From Nilaparvata lugens (Eukaryota > Arthropoda > Insecta > Hemiptera > Delphacidae): a stretch of 64,000 nucleotides of DNA. Made by a program: the position numbers and the translations under genes. The notes beneath the pieces were generated by a model. The model saw nothing but the letters and a program-made list of their open reading frames with translations. It did no database searches and was not told the DNA's origin. Positions 1 through 10,325 of the stretch are shown piece by piece (position 1 is the stretch's first letter; every line of letters begins with the position of its first letter). The DNA lies in NCBI RefSeq assembly GCF_014356525.2, contig NC_052508.1, positions 42,201,858 through 42,265,857 on the forward strand, in the 5' to 3' direction.

Positions 1-1066
1 CAAATGTTAATAGTTTGGACATGTCTTCAATCCCTTTCGGTAGTTTGAAATCTCAACTCATTACAGATTTTTCATATCAAGTGCTCAAAGTTGAACAAAA
101 TTTGTAAATCCACGAAAATTTGAAAATTACCCCAGTCTCCTAAGTAGTCTCCCAGTCACCCAGTCTCATAAGTATGAGATTTTTTTCCAAATAAATGTTG
201 TATACCTATAACCATTGATTTCATTCTTGGAGAAAAAATCAATATATAGAAATTTTCGGGCCCCAAATAGGTGGTTGAGAGGGAAATTTTCAAAATTTTA
301 TTCAATTGCGAGCATTTACTCAACAGACAGGACCTATATCCTGAGTTTCATCGAGATCTGTTGGATAGTTTTGTCATTAGCTGTGCTGAAATAAAAATTC
401 CCAAAATTATTAAAATGGCAAAATCCCCGCATATGGCATCTTCACAAATTTATATCGTAGAAACTTCGTTCTGGTCTTGAATGAAAGCGCTGAAAAATCT
501 ACGAAAATAATGTTATTACAACACTCATCAATTTCCATTACCTTCTGCATAAATTGAGATGGCGGAATGCGAAAATCAATGGGAAGTTGGCTACAGAATA
601 TTATAGTGGAGTCAGTCTTTTCAATTTTCGGATTTGCATCTAGATAATCAGTTAGGGGACGGGTAGTGGAACGACCGCTCCACTGGATGTTATTTTATTT
701 ATTAATTGCAGAACTAATAGTCCACACGACATCTGATTTTTCACCAGGTATGTGATGTCACGTGTGACACACAATATAATAATCAAATAAAATAAATCAT
801 CTTGGAAAGAATTAGTGAACTGAAAACAATCAGCCTAGTCAAGGTAGAATTATCATAAAATTGAATCTTCTTTCTGATAAGAAGTACAGCTATTATCGAT
901 AAAGCGATAAGAGATCAATGAAGAGATCTAATTATACACCAGTCTGAGTTCTTTGGCAAAAATAAACTCGTGAAGATAATATAATTTGTTTCTTGGCAGA
1001 CATAAAAAAACATTCATTTAATTTGGAGGTTGGAGTTCTTGTTATGATTTTGTAGGTCACATGATC
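1..1066. other. Flank without recognisable gene
   Basis: No reading frame here looks like a protein family I know. A 69-codon frame at 271-480 has no recognisable motif and is probably chance. The stretch lies downstream of the PolB pseudogene on its minus strand and may be viral end sequence or host DNA. I found no terminal inverted repeat against 13,555-14,079 by eye. Confidence 0.5.
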
Positions 1067-4000
1067 TCAGATCAGCTGGCAATTAGCTGTATGTTTACTC
1101 ATTATTTTAGTAGAACTACTTGCTAAATCCTTACTACAACTACTTGCTAAATCCTTACTACTACTACTACTACTATTCATGCTGCTGCTGCTTAGAATAT
1201 ATTCAAAACTGTAAAGTTTCGCCCTTGAACCCGAAAAAGCAGTTATTTGAAAATTAGAAAGTTCATCTTTAAATGTACCAGGTACACCACAATTTAATTG
1301 GCTATAACAACAATGAGTGGTGGGGTAAGCACTTGTATCAAAATGTTGGAGATTTTGTTTGATAACTGCATAGATATTGTCTGATTTGATATGATATAGC
1401 AACGAGTCTGTATCGCTCATGCATAATTTCACACAGCTTGGATCAAACATTTTCAAGAAAATGTTGTAGTGGAAATTGTACATTGTAAATTTACTCAAAT
1501 CAAGAATAGAAAAACCAGCATAAATTGGACGATCCAATTTTATTTCTGTTTTACACATTTGTACACCAACAATGTCTTTGTCAAACACAATCCATCGTTT
1601 ACAACTTGGTTTTGCAATCAATCTTTCCAATGATTTCTGACAAGTAATTAGCTTAAAATCTATTTGTTTCCTAGAACTTTCAAGCATCTTGCCTTACAGT
1701 GAATTACTCAAAAATTTAAAGAGCTGATGTTCAAATGAATTTTTAGCCTCCTTCCTAAGTTGTGCATTCGAATCAATAAATGGTTCAAGCCAGTATGACT
1801 GTTGAAAAGCGATTACTCTATGTACAGCAGTCAATTTCATGCCTAAGCTTAAATAAAGTTTCAAATTTCTATAGTGAAGAACATAAAGATTACGATTATG
1901 AAGGGTTGCTAACAATCTTGTTGATGCGCTATCGCGCATGTCCATCACTTGTGACGATGACGACGGCGCCGCTTCTCTGTGCACAACATTGTCTTCTGTT
2001 TGATATGATGAGAACAGGCTGTGAGGCGGCTGATCTTTTAACGGTGCAAGTGGAAAGTCATTATATAAATCATGTAAATTATCAGGATACAACAGGTCTG
2101 CTTCTATTATATAGCCAATGTCTGCTTCATCATCAATAGTTGTAAAATCGCCTAAAACTGTAATTCCATCTTGTGATAAAAATCTAAAATTTGATTGCGG
2201 TAGTTTGTATGCAATCATTGAATGAGAGTATAAGCTTGTACAATCAAGATACAACAAAAAACTAGATTCAATAGCTGGATTATAATTACAACCCATGAAT
2301 TTATTGTTAGCGACTGCGTGATGGTGGGGAATGACTGACAAGCCGCCTCGTAAACCAATTTCTATGAGCAGGTTCATATAAGCATTGCTGATTAATTCCA
2401 AGTGTACTTTTGACAAAAATAACATTGCATTCAACAAAAAATGTGGTAACTAAACAAAGTAGGAAACGTCAAGCTTGTAAATCGAAAAAAATACATTGGT
2501 AAAATTTTGAAAAATATCTGCCAGCAATAAACAATCGGTGAGAAGGTAGAGATCATGATAATCGCCTATCGGTTCAATGTCAAAATTGTGCCATACTTTT
2601 TGTGCATGGTTGTAATCGCTTACTTGTAATGCTCTATTATTAAGACTACTGTAAAATGCCTCAATCGGTGGTAGTTGCTGTTCATCAAATTTGTCTGCAT
2701 CTGTTATATATTCATAGGGGTAGACACCCTTGCATAATAACAATTGTTGTTGGTTTTTTTCGTTGAATATGCTACACATTACTTTGAAATTTGTTTCAAT
2801 GTTTTCTCTATCACTTGCAAGATTGACAACAAGTGTCTGTAGACTTGAGAACAAAAATTGATAGCTATCAAGAAATCTTACCCGTTCTACTGTAATTGTG
2901 AGGAATTTTTCAGATGAGTTTGCAATACAATGAATTTTTTCCTTTCGTCCTGCTAAAGCCTTCACAATGAAATGACTGTCATATCCGCGAAAATTATGAA
3001 AAAACCAGTTTAAGAATGACAGTGCTTTTGCATTTAAATTACAAGTCTTGTGTGTTGCACCGAGATACAAGCCAGTCATATGCGAATGATGTCTGCATTG
3101 AATATTGTTGTCTTTAAATTCATCGTTGCACAAAAAACAGTTTTTACTATTGTTAAAATCTAATAATTGTTGTTCATTTAGTTCAATCATTGGCACTTCG
3201 CGTTGCATATCAAAAGAACAGTCTCGACCTATGGCTATGATTTCATCTAGAAATTTTTCAACAATTTTCTCACCAACACTTGTAGCTCTATAGACGCGTG
3301 GACCGTAAAATATTTCACCTAATTCATCTAAAATAATGAATGAGTAACCGCAAGCAACTTGTTTTTGTGTTTTCCTTGTAAAGCTATTTCTTATATCAGT
3401 TCCAAGCAAATCAGCATCATCATCATCATCATTATCTGTTGGTACAATAAAACTTTCAAAATCAGCAAATGCAATGTATTTATTTCTCAAAGTGTATGAA
3501 TAATTCCTAAACTTCAAAATTTCACCCTGTTTAGGCAGTATTGTTTTTTGTATAGCAAATGTTGAGCACAAATCCATGTGCTTGTCTAAATTTGTTTTTC
3601 CGTCACAATTTGCTTGTCTATTAGTTGTGAATTTATTGGAACAAAATGGGCAAATAAACACTTGTCCATTATGTGATGACAAGTGGTGGCTCAGTAGTCG
3701 TGAAAAACCATTATACACTTGATGTGTGTTTAACAGAACATAGTGCAATTTTTTCGGTGTTGTATCATTTGACAAGAGTAAAAGATTTATTTTGTGTTCA
3801 CATTGTCTATAAATTGAACAACGGTACGGGAAAAACTTATTGTTACTTGAATCATAGGCAATCACTGTGATTGATATGTTCACATTTTGTAATTCAAATT
3901 TTTTAATGTCATGCACTATGCTAGGAAACTTCATACTGGTCAAATTCAGTGTTTTTTCAAATTGTTTAAGATAATCAACAGTCATACTGCTACGTCTAAA

Positions 4001-4455
4001 ATGAAAATAGCTAAATACGCTCCATAGGAAACATTTGCTATCGTTTCTGTTCTGTACATTATAATGGCTTTTTTTGCTTTTATAAAAGCAGGTGTTTCAA
4101 TATATGTGCTATTCCCGCCAGTTAAAGGATTATAACAAATAATATTTAAATCAAGGGAAATAATTTTAACAACATTCCATCCACTACCGTATCTTATAAA
4201 TTTGTCAACTGTCGATTCTATTTTATCTACACCTCTAATAAACTGATCTTGCAACTCATCTAAATGTTCATCAACATTAACTAACACAGACGTAAAACTA
4301 TAGAATGATGCATTTGTTGTAGTTTCAATAATTTCCTGTTGATTGTTATCAACATTCACTTTTTTCAATAAAACAGTTGTTACAAAATACCATTTAATAT
4401 TTCCGTCAAAATGTTCACTTCCTTCAACAATTAGTTCAATTAGTTTAAGTTTCAA
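1067..4455 (-). pseudogene. polB: Protein-primed family B DNA polymerase of an endogenous Polinton/adintovirus-like virus (broken)
   Basis: This would have replicated a linear dsDNA viral genome. Counting from the ATG at 3,985, a CPFC...HMDLC zinc-type motif lies at residues 112-140. Exo I (ADFESF, D175/E177) and Exo II (NFRGYD, 331-336) follow, with Exo III (YLLTDCLLLA) near the C-terminal end of that segment. After a TAG at 2,450-2,452, motif A (DCTSLYS) follows. After a TAA at 1,694-1,696, motif C (SDTDSLLY) follows. These three segments share one frame. The first about 130 residues (3,982-4,455, starting at a non-ATG codon) are in another frame, and the switch lies near an A-run at about 4,068-4,083. 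The C-terminus is serine-rich and partly tandemly duplicated (about 1,100-1,190). The domain order fits Polinton/adintovirus PolB; the gene is inactive as read. Confidence 0.93.
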
Positions 4456-4611
4456 AATTTGCAGTAATGTTTGAACAACATCGATAAATATTTTTCTAAA
4501 TAAAAGACTATATCATATTGTGCTTGAATTAATGCTGGTTATTCTTTCAATTGTATAATCCATTAATTATTTGAAGTAGTAGTAGTAGTAGTAGTAATAA
4601 TAAGAAATTTC

Positions 4612-4938
4612 TCACCGCTTGAAAGTTGTTTGTGGATCGATGTTTTCTTTACCGCTGTTTTCGTTGTCGCTGGCTTCGTCCTTTGCAGCACATGTGTTGT
4701 TGCACAAAATTGCAGGTGCATCCAGTCCCTGCTCACTAGACCAACTATTGGTCAATGGTTTCTGCAACTGCACCCCCTCCTCAGCTGGCGTGGAGATTCG
4801 TTGTCCTCTTCTGACACCGTGTTTTTGATACCAACGCCTCTGGTCTAATCGAATCGGTTTTGGTGTTGGGCAAAAAAGTTTTGCTGGCGGTGAAGTGCAG
4901 TCAGCCGTCTTGTCGCCTTCATAGTCCTTCATAGTCAT
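4612..4938 (-). CDS. Small acidic/basic ORF with KEN-box-like motif, possible upstream exon
   Basis: The frame gives about 108 residues from the first ATG. I do not recognise it. It contains RRWYQKHGVRRGQR and ends SGKENIDPQTTFKR; the KEN tripeptide resembles an APC/C degron but may be chance. Upstream, on the minus strand, a T-rich tract ends in TTTCCAG near 4,991. The ORF ends exactly at CGGTGAGAAA, a good 5' splice-donor match. It could therefore be an exon spliced toward PolB (N-terminal segment from 4,455) instead of a free-standing gene. Only splicing data can tell. Confidence 0.35.
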   Translation of the reverse strand: MTMKDYEGDKTADCTSPPAKLFCPTPKPIRLDQRRWYQKHGVRRGQRISTPAEEGVQLQKPLTNSWSSEQGLDAPAILCNNTCAAKDEASDNENSGKENIDPQTTFKR

Positions 4939-5018
4939 CTCCTCCACCACCTCCTCTGCCACCACCACCACTTACTCCCCCTCCTCCCGTCTGGAAACAA
5001 CAAACGAATAGAATGAAA

Positions 5019-5088
5019 TGTGTGTATGTGTGTGTGTGTGTGTGTGTGTTGTGTGTGTGTGTGTGTGTTTGTGTTTGTGTGTGTGTAA
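5019..5088. repeat. (TG)n microsatellite
   Basis: A nearly pure TG/TGTT dinucleotide run of about 70 bases is directly visible. Confidence 0.95.
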
Positions 5089-5951
5089 ATGTATACATTT
5101 GCAATCGTACTGAATGAACAGATAAAATTTACTTGCACAAATATTTACAGTTTAGAGCAAGGCAATATAATCTCCACAATAGAACTTTAAGCATGTCAAT
5201 GTAATTGCTTGCTGCTTTTTCATGAATATTTTCAGTTTGTAAAAACAATCAATAATTGGATAAAATATTTTTCACTTACGTGAAGGTTGATGCTGCTGCA
5301 GCAGCTGCTGCTGCTGTTTCTGGCGATTGCTGTGAATCCATTAGCACACACACAATGATTTTTGCAACAAACGTAATCGAGTCACAACAAACGAATGCAA
5401 GCAAAAACATGGCAGACATTGCTTTTATATTGCCACTACTCAAACACACACAAGATAATTATTGCAATTATAATATGCACAATAACTGTCCCACAGCTGT
5501 TACTTTGACAGATGTTGATTCTGTTACAGTTCTTTGCAACGAAATTTGCAAGGTGCAAGCAACTTGGCCGTTTTTTTCCCTAAGCTGATAAAGCATCTGT
5601 ACTAAAATTTTGCATAAAACATATGCATCAAACAGATATACTTTTTTGTTATTCTTGCCTTCTATATTCATCAAGTGGATAATATATAATTGCGAAAATC
5701 TGCTACCCTTCTGTCAGTTCAGCAGCAGCAGCAGCTATGAATCGCAAAAATTCAACAAACACTCCAGCACCAATCAGGACCGGCGCCGCCGAAATCAATG
5801 TAAGTTCCATACAAGTTTTGTTTAGCAAACTAATCAGTCTTCTTCTACACATAAAATGGTCTTCTTTGCTAGCACTGTCAATAGTCTTCTTCTTCTTCTT
5901 CTACAAACTAAACTCTACTGTTATATAAATACTAAAACACAGCTGTTAACA

Positions 5952-6045
5952 TTCTTCTTCTTCTTCTCCTTCTTCTTCTTCTTCTTCTTCTTCTTCTTCT
6001 TCTTCTTCTTCTTCTTCTTCTTCTTCTTCTTCTTCTTCTTCTTCT
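5952..6045. repeat. (TTC)n microsatellite
   Basis: About 30 TTC units with few interruptions are visible, and a shorter TTC cluster lies near 5,889-5,903. The tract gives a long spurious phenylalanine frame. Confidence 0.97.
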
Positions 6046-6083
6046 TTACTCATTGTTCTTTTTTTTACAAATTCACAATTTGG

Positions 6084-6646
6084 CTATGATTGTATATGTA
6101 GATCAAACAATTGGTATTGATTGATCGATATGTCTGCCCACATACAACATGCACTGCATATAAGACCAAATCCATTCAAATTTGAAAAATCAATTCCGTA
6201 GTAAAAACTGTCAGTTGCAAGCTGTTTGAAATTTTTCGGCAAACAGTCTATTTTCATAAATGAATTTTCACATTCGTATTGCACATCATAATCTGGTTTT
6301 TTCTGAAAAGTTGTTGTTCTAATATTGCCAACAAGAAAATTATTTATGGAACCGCATTTGGGTGACCATTTTTTGTGCTCAAAAATAGCATAATCAGTGT
6401 CTTCCCAATTTTCCAAAACTACATTGCAAAAAACACATTTTGTTCTATCGTGCACTTTTAAAAAATAGAAACCTGCTTCTGCTAGATGATTGGATTTAGG
6501 ATAGTGGTGTGGCCAAATCATTTTATTACCATCAAAAAATTAGTTAAGCCTATCTATTTCTTTAAGATAATTTACCACTTTTTTATTGTCTGTATCATCA
6601 TCATCATCCATACAATGAATACAACACTTTCTTGCTTGCTGCAACA
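6084..6646 (-). pseudogene. BIR-domain, IAP-like protein (one in-frame stop)
   Basis: A baculoviral IAP repeat (BIR) binds caspases or related partners and blocks cell death; large insect DNA viruses often carry such genes. From the ATG at 6,521 the frame shows LAEAGFYF, then C29-x2-C32, W39, H49 and C56, the CX2CX16HX6C zinc pattern of BIR domains. The same frame extends upstream to an ATG at 6,646 with an Asp run and an RLN..FF start typical of the BIR N-terminus. A TAA at 6,540-6,542 interrupts that start. A second CxxC (ICSAC) near residue 120 may be a decayed second repeat. No RING finger is visible. It lies between PolB and the plus-strand capsid genes. Confidence 0.85.
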
Positions 6647-6714
6647 TTTGTGTTAGTCAGCAACTGAAAAAGAAAAATAATAGCATATTATTATGTGTCC
6701 TGTTTGTTTTTCAG

Positions 6715-7548
6715 TCAGCACAAGAAGAATGGACTGAGGATGGCACAATGGCGGTGCTGGAGCAAGAGTTTCACTCAATTTCTTTGACAGCTTTGCCTGA
6801 CCTATTTGATGATGATGATTAAATTTTACTTTATATCAGTGAGGATGCATTCAATCATCATCAACTAGGCCAGGCCTTCCCAACATCATCATCATCTCAA
6901 GCCAATCAACTAGGACAGGCCATCCCATCATCATCATCATCTCCAGCCACATCGTTTGCACCGCCCTCATCACTGCCAGTCTCCCCCCAGCCAGCATTCC
7001 CCCCTGCCCGTCCAGCATACCAACCAGCCCAAGCAGTGCTGCCTCCCCCCGCCACACCATCATCTCCAGCCACATCGTTTGCGGCACCCTCACCACTGCC
7101 AGTCTCCACCCAGTGCGCATTCCCCCCTGCCCGTCCAGCATACCAACCAGCCCAAGCAGTGCTGCCTCCCCCCGCCACCGCACCATCAACCAGCAGACAT
7201 CAACCATATGCACGCATAGTTGCTGCATGGCAGGAAGAGTTCAATTTCACAACTTTGGATAGGTTGTGCAACCAACCCCGTTGTCGCACAATTGCACTCA
7301 AACATTTTTCAGAATTGCTAGAATATCCTGTTATAGGGGCGCGAATTGTGCGCTCCTATAATCAGGATTGTGTAATTATTAGAGTTGTGAATGTGGGACG
7401 ACGGGCGAATGAGAATGATGAAATTGAAACCTTCCTGCCGCAGAAATTTGCAGCGGCAATTATGCGTGCAAATGTGCATTCATTTAATAATTCATGTCTA
7501 AATTTAATCATGTCAGTCAAACATGTACCAGGTCGACACTATTGTTGA
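6715..7548 (+). CDS. Proline-rich protein with C-terminal domain shared by two other proteins here
   Basis: I do not recognise a named family. The frame runs from a strong splice-acceptor-like site (GTTTGTTTTTCAG, ending 6,714) through an acidic segment (LPDLFDDDD), meets a TAA at 6,820-6,822, then stays open to 7,548. Residues encoded at about 6,936-7,181 are two 41-residue proline/alanine-rich repeats. The C-terminal about 110 residues (RIVAAWQEEF to HVPGRHYC) share a pattern with 13,096-13,554 and 46,370-46,681: Y-P/R-V..AR.V, a beta-strand-like I/V run, then FLP.KF. No clear ATG starts the long part; the first internal ATG or a spliced start is possible. An OB-fold-like nucleic-acid binder is only a guess. 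Confidence 0.55.
6936..7181 (+). repeat. Two 123-bp tandem units (41 codons each) in the proline-rich gene
   Basis: CTCCAGCCACATCGTTTGC occurs at 6,941 and 7,064, a spacing of 123 bases. The units preserve the reading frame and encode PARPAYQPAQAVLPPPAT twice. Confidence 0.93.
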
Positions 7549-7605
7549 ATTGTTACAGCATGAGCTGTAACATTTTAAAATATTTGTAAATTTTTAAAAA
7601 TTTTG

Positions 7606-7608
<3 letters not shown>

Positions 7609-7652
<44 letters not shown>
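7609..7652. repeat. (AT)n microsatellite
   Basis: An uninterrupted AT dinucleotide run lies just after the proline-rich gene and before the membrane-protein gene. Confidence 0.97.
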
Positions 7653-7661
<9 letters not shown>

Positions 7662-7834
7662 AACTTACCTTGCGTGCGTGTCTGCCAATGTGCAACCTTG
7701 TGTGCATAACAACAACTGATGTGCAATCATTGTTGTACTTGTCTATTCATAGTCAAAGACCTCAGTCACGCACAGTGAATACACGCAAACTTAGTTTGTC
7801 AGTAGCAGTTGCAGCAGCAGCAGCAGCAGCAGCA

Positions 7835-8245
7835 ATGAAGACAGGTTATGGAATAATTATTGTTACATTCATAATATACACAATTAGTATGATATTACTT
7901 TTTACACTGTGTAGTAGTAGTGTTGAAAACAGTAACCAAACAGTAAAAGACAGCAGCAGCAGTACTGTCAATTTAACCGCCTTTAGAGCACATATATTAT
8001 TTTATATAAGACTATGTGTTCAATCTAAAATGAATTATAAAACAACGAAATTATTTGATGATGGACTAGACAGGTGGTATGCTTATATGAATGATCAAAG
8101 AAAGGTAATATGTGATTTTTTCAACAATTATACATCATTGAACAGTTGTATCAACATAAACCCAGCATCAGGTGATAGTATATCAAATCTTCTGCTAATA
8201 ACAACATTTCAACTTTGTAATATATTTGAGGTGGGTGACGGTTAA
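7835..8245 (+). CDS. Small signal-anchor membrane protein, unrecognised
   Basis: The frame gives 136 residues from the ATG at 7,835, which follows a CAG-rich tract. A hydrophobic segment at about residues 6-25 (GIIIVTFIIYTISMILLFTL) would be a signal peptide or type II anchor. The rest is polar with several Cys and N-glycosylation-type sites (NQT, NYT). It lies directly upstream of the PLA2-like virion gene on the same strand. It may be a virion or host-modulating membrane protein; no homology is evident. The frame is intact. Confidence 0.5.
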   Translation: MKTGYGIIIVTFIIYTISMILLFTLCSSSVENSNQTVKDSSSSTVNLTAFRAHILFYIRLCVQSKMNYKTTKLFDDGLDRWYAYMNDQRKVICDFFNNYTSLNSCININPASGDSISNLLLITTFQLCNIFEVGDG

Positions 8246-8307
8246 TTGAATTTCCTATTTAGTATTAATTTAACATTGCTATTGAAAGGAAGGTAGCAAG
8301 AGAATCA

Positions 8308-8964
8308 ATGCATCGTCGTCGACAATGTGGCACTGGTATTTTATCAAAACTTAGTGGATTCGCCTCAACCACCCTTAATAAAATTGTTGACAACTTACCA
8401 ATTGAATTGCATATCCCCCCCAACTATCGCTTTTGTGGCCCAGGCACAAAGTTAGATAAAAGATTAAAGAGGGGGGATAAAGGAGTTAATTCATTAGATG
8501 AAGCATGTAAAGTGCATGATATAGTGTACACACGGCATAGTGATAACAAGACAGGAGCAGTGGCCGATCATCATTTGGCTGACACTGCATGGGCTGTTCT
8601 CAAAAATCCAAACACTGGTTTATCTGAAAAGGCAGCTGCATATCTAGTTACAAATTTGATTAAAGCAAAAGCTGCATTTGGTGGTGGTGGTAGCCGCGGC
8701 TGCAAAGGAAAACGGAAAACATTAGGTTGGAAAAATAATTCATCACTACAAGAGCAAAGAAGTGCACATTCATGACAAAAAGGAATCAAACAATTAAGTA
8801 AACACCTATCTGGTCAAGGTTTTTATTTAAGACCATATACACTTTTGAGTGGTGGTGGTGGTGGTGCTGGTAGAATCATCCCAAGTCCAAGCAGACAAAA
8901 GATTGAGAGGAGGAGAAAAACTGCAACAAAGAAGAAGAAGAGGACAACAAGGAAGAAAACATGA
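8308..8964 (+). pseudogene. Parvovirus VP1-type phospholipase A2 protein with basic tail (in-frame TGA)
   Basis: PLA2 domains in parvovirus VP1 breach endosomal membranes during entry, and some adintovirus-like elements carry them. Residues 40-48 (YRFCGPGTK) fit the calcium loop. Residues 64-74 (DEACKVHDIVY) match the catalytic DxxCxxHDxxY with H70/D71, and ADHHLAD follows. A TGA at 8,773-8,775 ends the first 155 residues. The same frame stays open to the TGA at 8,962 and encodes SGQGFYLRPY, a glycine run, then a Lys/Arg-rich end like adenoviral core peptides. The halves may once have been one minor virion protein, or the tail a separate one. Confidence 0.88.
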
Positions 8965-8970
8965 AAATAA

Positions 8971-9333
8971 AAGGTACCGCTGTCAAATTATGATCTACAA
9001 GATTGGGCTGATATTTTAGATATCAAATTACATGGGATTTATATGATTGATACACTGCCAAAAAGAATTAATTTCAGTGAAAAAGCAATTATAAACTTGG
9101 ACTCGATTATGAACAGTGGAACACATTGGGTGGCTTATAAAAAACATGCACATAGAGTTTATTATTTTGATCCAATTGGTAATTTACAGCCACTTGTTCA
9201 ATTAATAGACTATTTCGAACAACAGCCAAATGTGGAAATTTATTTCAATTATGATCAATTACAAAAACCAAATAGTAATGTATGTGGTCATTTTTGTCTT
9301 TTATTTCTTGCAGATGTGTTCAGTCAGTTGTAG
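8971..9333 (+). pseudogene. Adenain-like (C5/C48-type) cysteine protease, viral maturation protease
   Basis: This family cleaves capsid precursors during virion maturation. From the ATG at 9,043 the triad is visible: H28 in GTHWVAY, D43 in YYFDPIG and C81 in NVCGHFCLLFL. The frame is open upstream to 8,971 and encodes a PLSNYDLQDW segment typical of the N-terminus of these proteases. That segment lacks an ATG; the nearest (8,961) is one base out of frame beside an A-run. It is therefore either lightly broken or starts at 9,043 and is short. It lies between the PLA2 and penton-like genes, as expected for a virion module. Confidence 0.87.
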
Positions 9334-9365
9334 AAGTGTGTTAGAGAAGGTGGTGGTAACACACA

Positions 9366-10049
9366 ATGGTTGTAATAACATTATCAAACAGTGGTAGCTG
9401 TTTAATAGAAGTACTACCCACTGTATTAGAGCTTGATACATGCTATGAATATGAAATTGGTTTGATTAATTTATGGACATACAATAGTGTACCGAATAAA
9501 ATCAAAAATGTCAACTCATCTTTCAAGTATGGTGATAAATTGGTTGATTTGGATACAGGTTCCTATGAAATTGATCGTATAATAAGTGAAATAAAGAGAA
9601 AATTAAATGTTGATAGTTAAAATCTCATTCTACAGGGGAATAATACAACAATGCTATGTGAATTAAAAGCGGATAAAGATGTTGATTTAACAATGAGCAC
9701 TTCACTGGCTGATATACTTGGTTTTGATAGAGAAATTCTAGTAGCAAATAAATGGCATTATTCTAAACGATTAGTGTGCATCACAAATATAACATCGTTC
9801 CAGATTAGTTGTAATCTAGCATGCAGTAGTTATCGGAATGGAGAAGAGGTTCATACAATTTTTGAATTTCTTCCAAAGGTTGCACCTGGTTTTCTAATAA
9901 ATAAATCGCCAAATCAAATTATTTATTTTCCATTGAACACACATAGAATTCAATCTATTGTAATTCAGATAGTTGATCAGAATGGTAAACTAGTTGATTC
10001 CCGCAGTGATAGTATAACAATGAGAGTTCACATTAGATGGAAGGAGTGA
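9366..10049 (+). pseudogene. Penton-like minor capsid protein (single jelly roll), in-frame TAA
   Basis: Two segments in one frame, 9,366-9,617 and 9,621-10,049, are separated by a TAA at 9,618-9,620. The first ends GSYEIDRIISEIKRKLN. The second has LADILGFDRE, FEFLPKVAPGF and a C-terminal MRVHIRWKE. This pattern recurs in the small capsid protein next to the major capsid gene in invertebrate Polinton/adintovirus elements. The protein would form the vertex pentamers. Assignment is from pattern memory; a profile search would settle it. Confidence 0.72.
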
Positions 10050-10145
10050 GAGAGAGAGAGAGGAAAGATGAATGCTAGGTGTGTTAGAACATTGTGTGTG
10101 TGTGCATTAGTTGTGTGTGAACAACACAAGCGAGAGAGAGAGAGA

Positions 10146-10325
10146 ATGGGTTTTGTTATTTATAACCTAGCGCCAGGTGCAAGTAGGTCTGCTAGTCGTC
10201 AGCCGCCGCCGCTTAGTACTTATCAGTCTGTGGAACTGATAACACATAATCGAGCAAGGTTTTTAGAAAAGCTTGGTTTTAAAGTAAATTGGAAATATGT
10301 CATCAACATACGCAGCCGCAATTAG
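10146..10325 (+). CDS. Short ORF overlapping the start of the capsid gene
   Basis: The frame gives 59 residues from the ATG at 10,146; an upstream in-frame ATG at 10,068 lies in GA-rich sequence. The segment VELITHNRARFLEKLGFKV looks amphipathic and protein-like. It overlaps the capsid ATG (10,297) by 29 bases. It may be a tiny virion protein. I do not recognise a named family. Confidence 0.35.
   Translation: MGFVIYNLAPGASRSASRQPPPLSTYQSVELITHNRARFLEKLGFKVNWKYVINIRSRN

Larger units (their letters stand above)
4972..6083. other. Low-complexity stretch between PolB side and BIR gene
   Basis: It contains a (TG)n tract, CAG/CTG codon-like runs near 5,290-5,325 and 5,720-5,735, and a long TTC tract. 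A plus-strand frame at 5,256-5,588 has an alanine run but no family I recognise, so I do not call it. Confidence 0.5.

Noticed and set aside
5856..6089. Poly-phenylalanine frame
   Set aside because: It is a translation of the TTC microsatellite.
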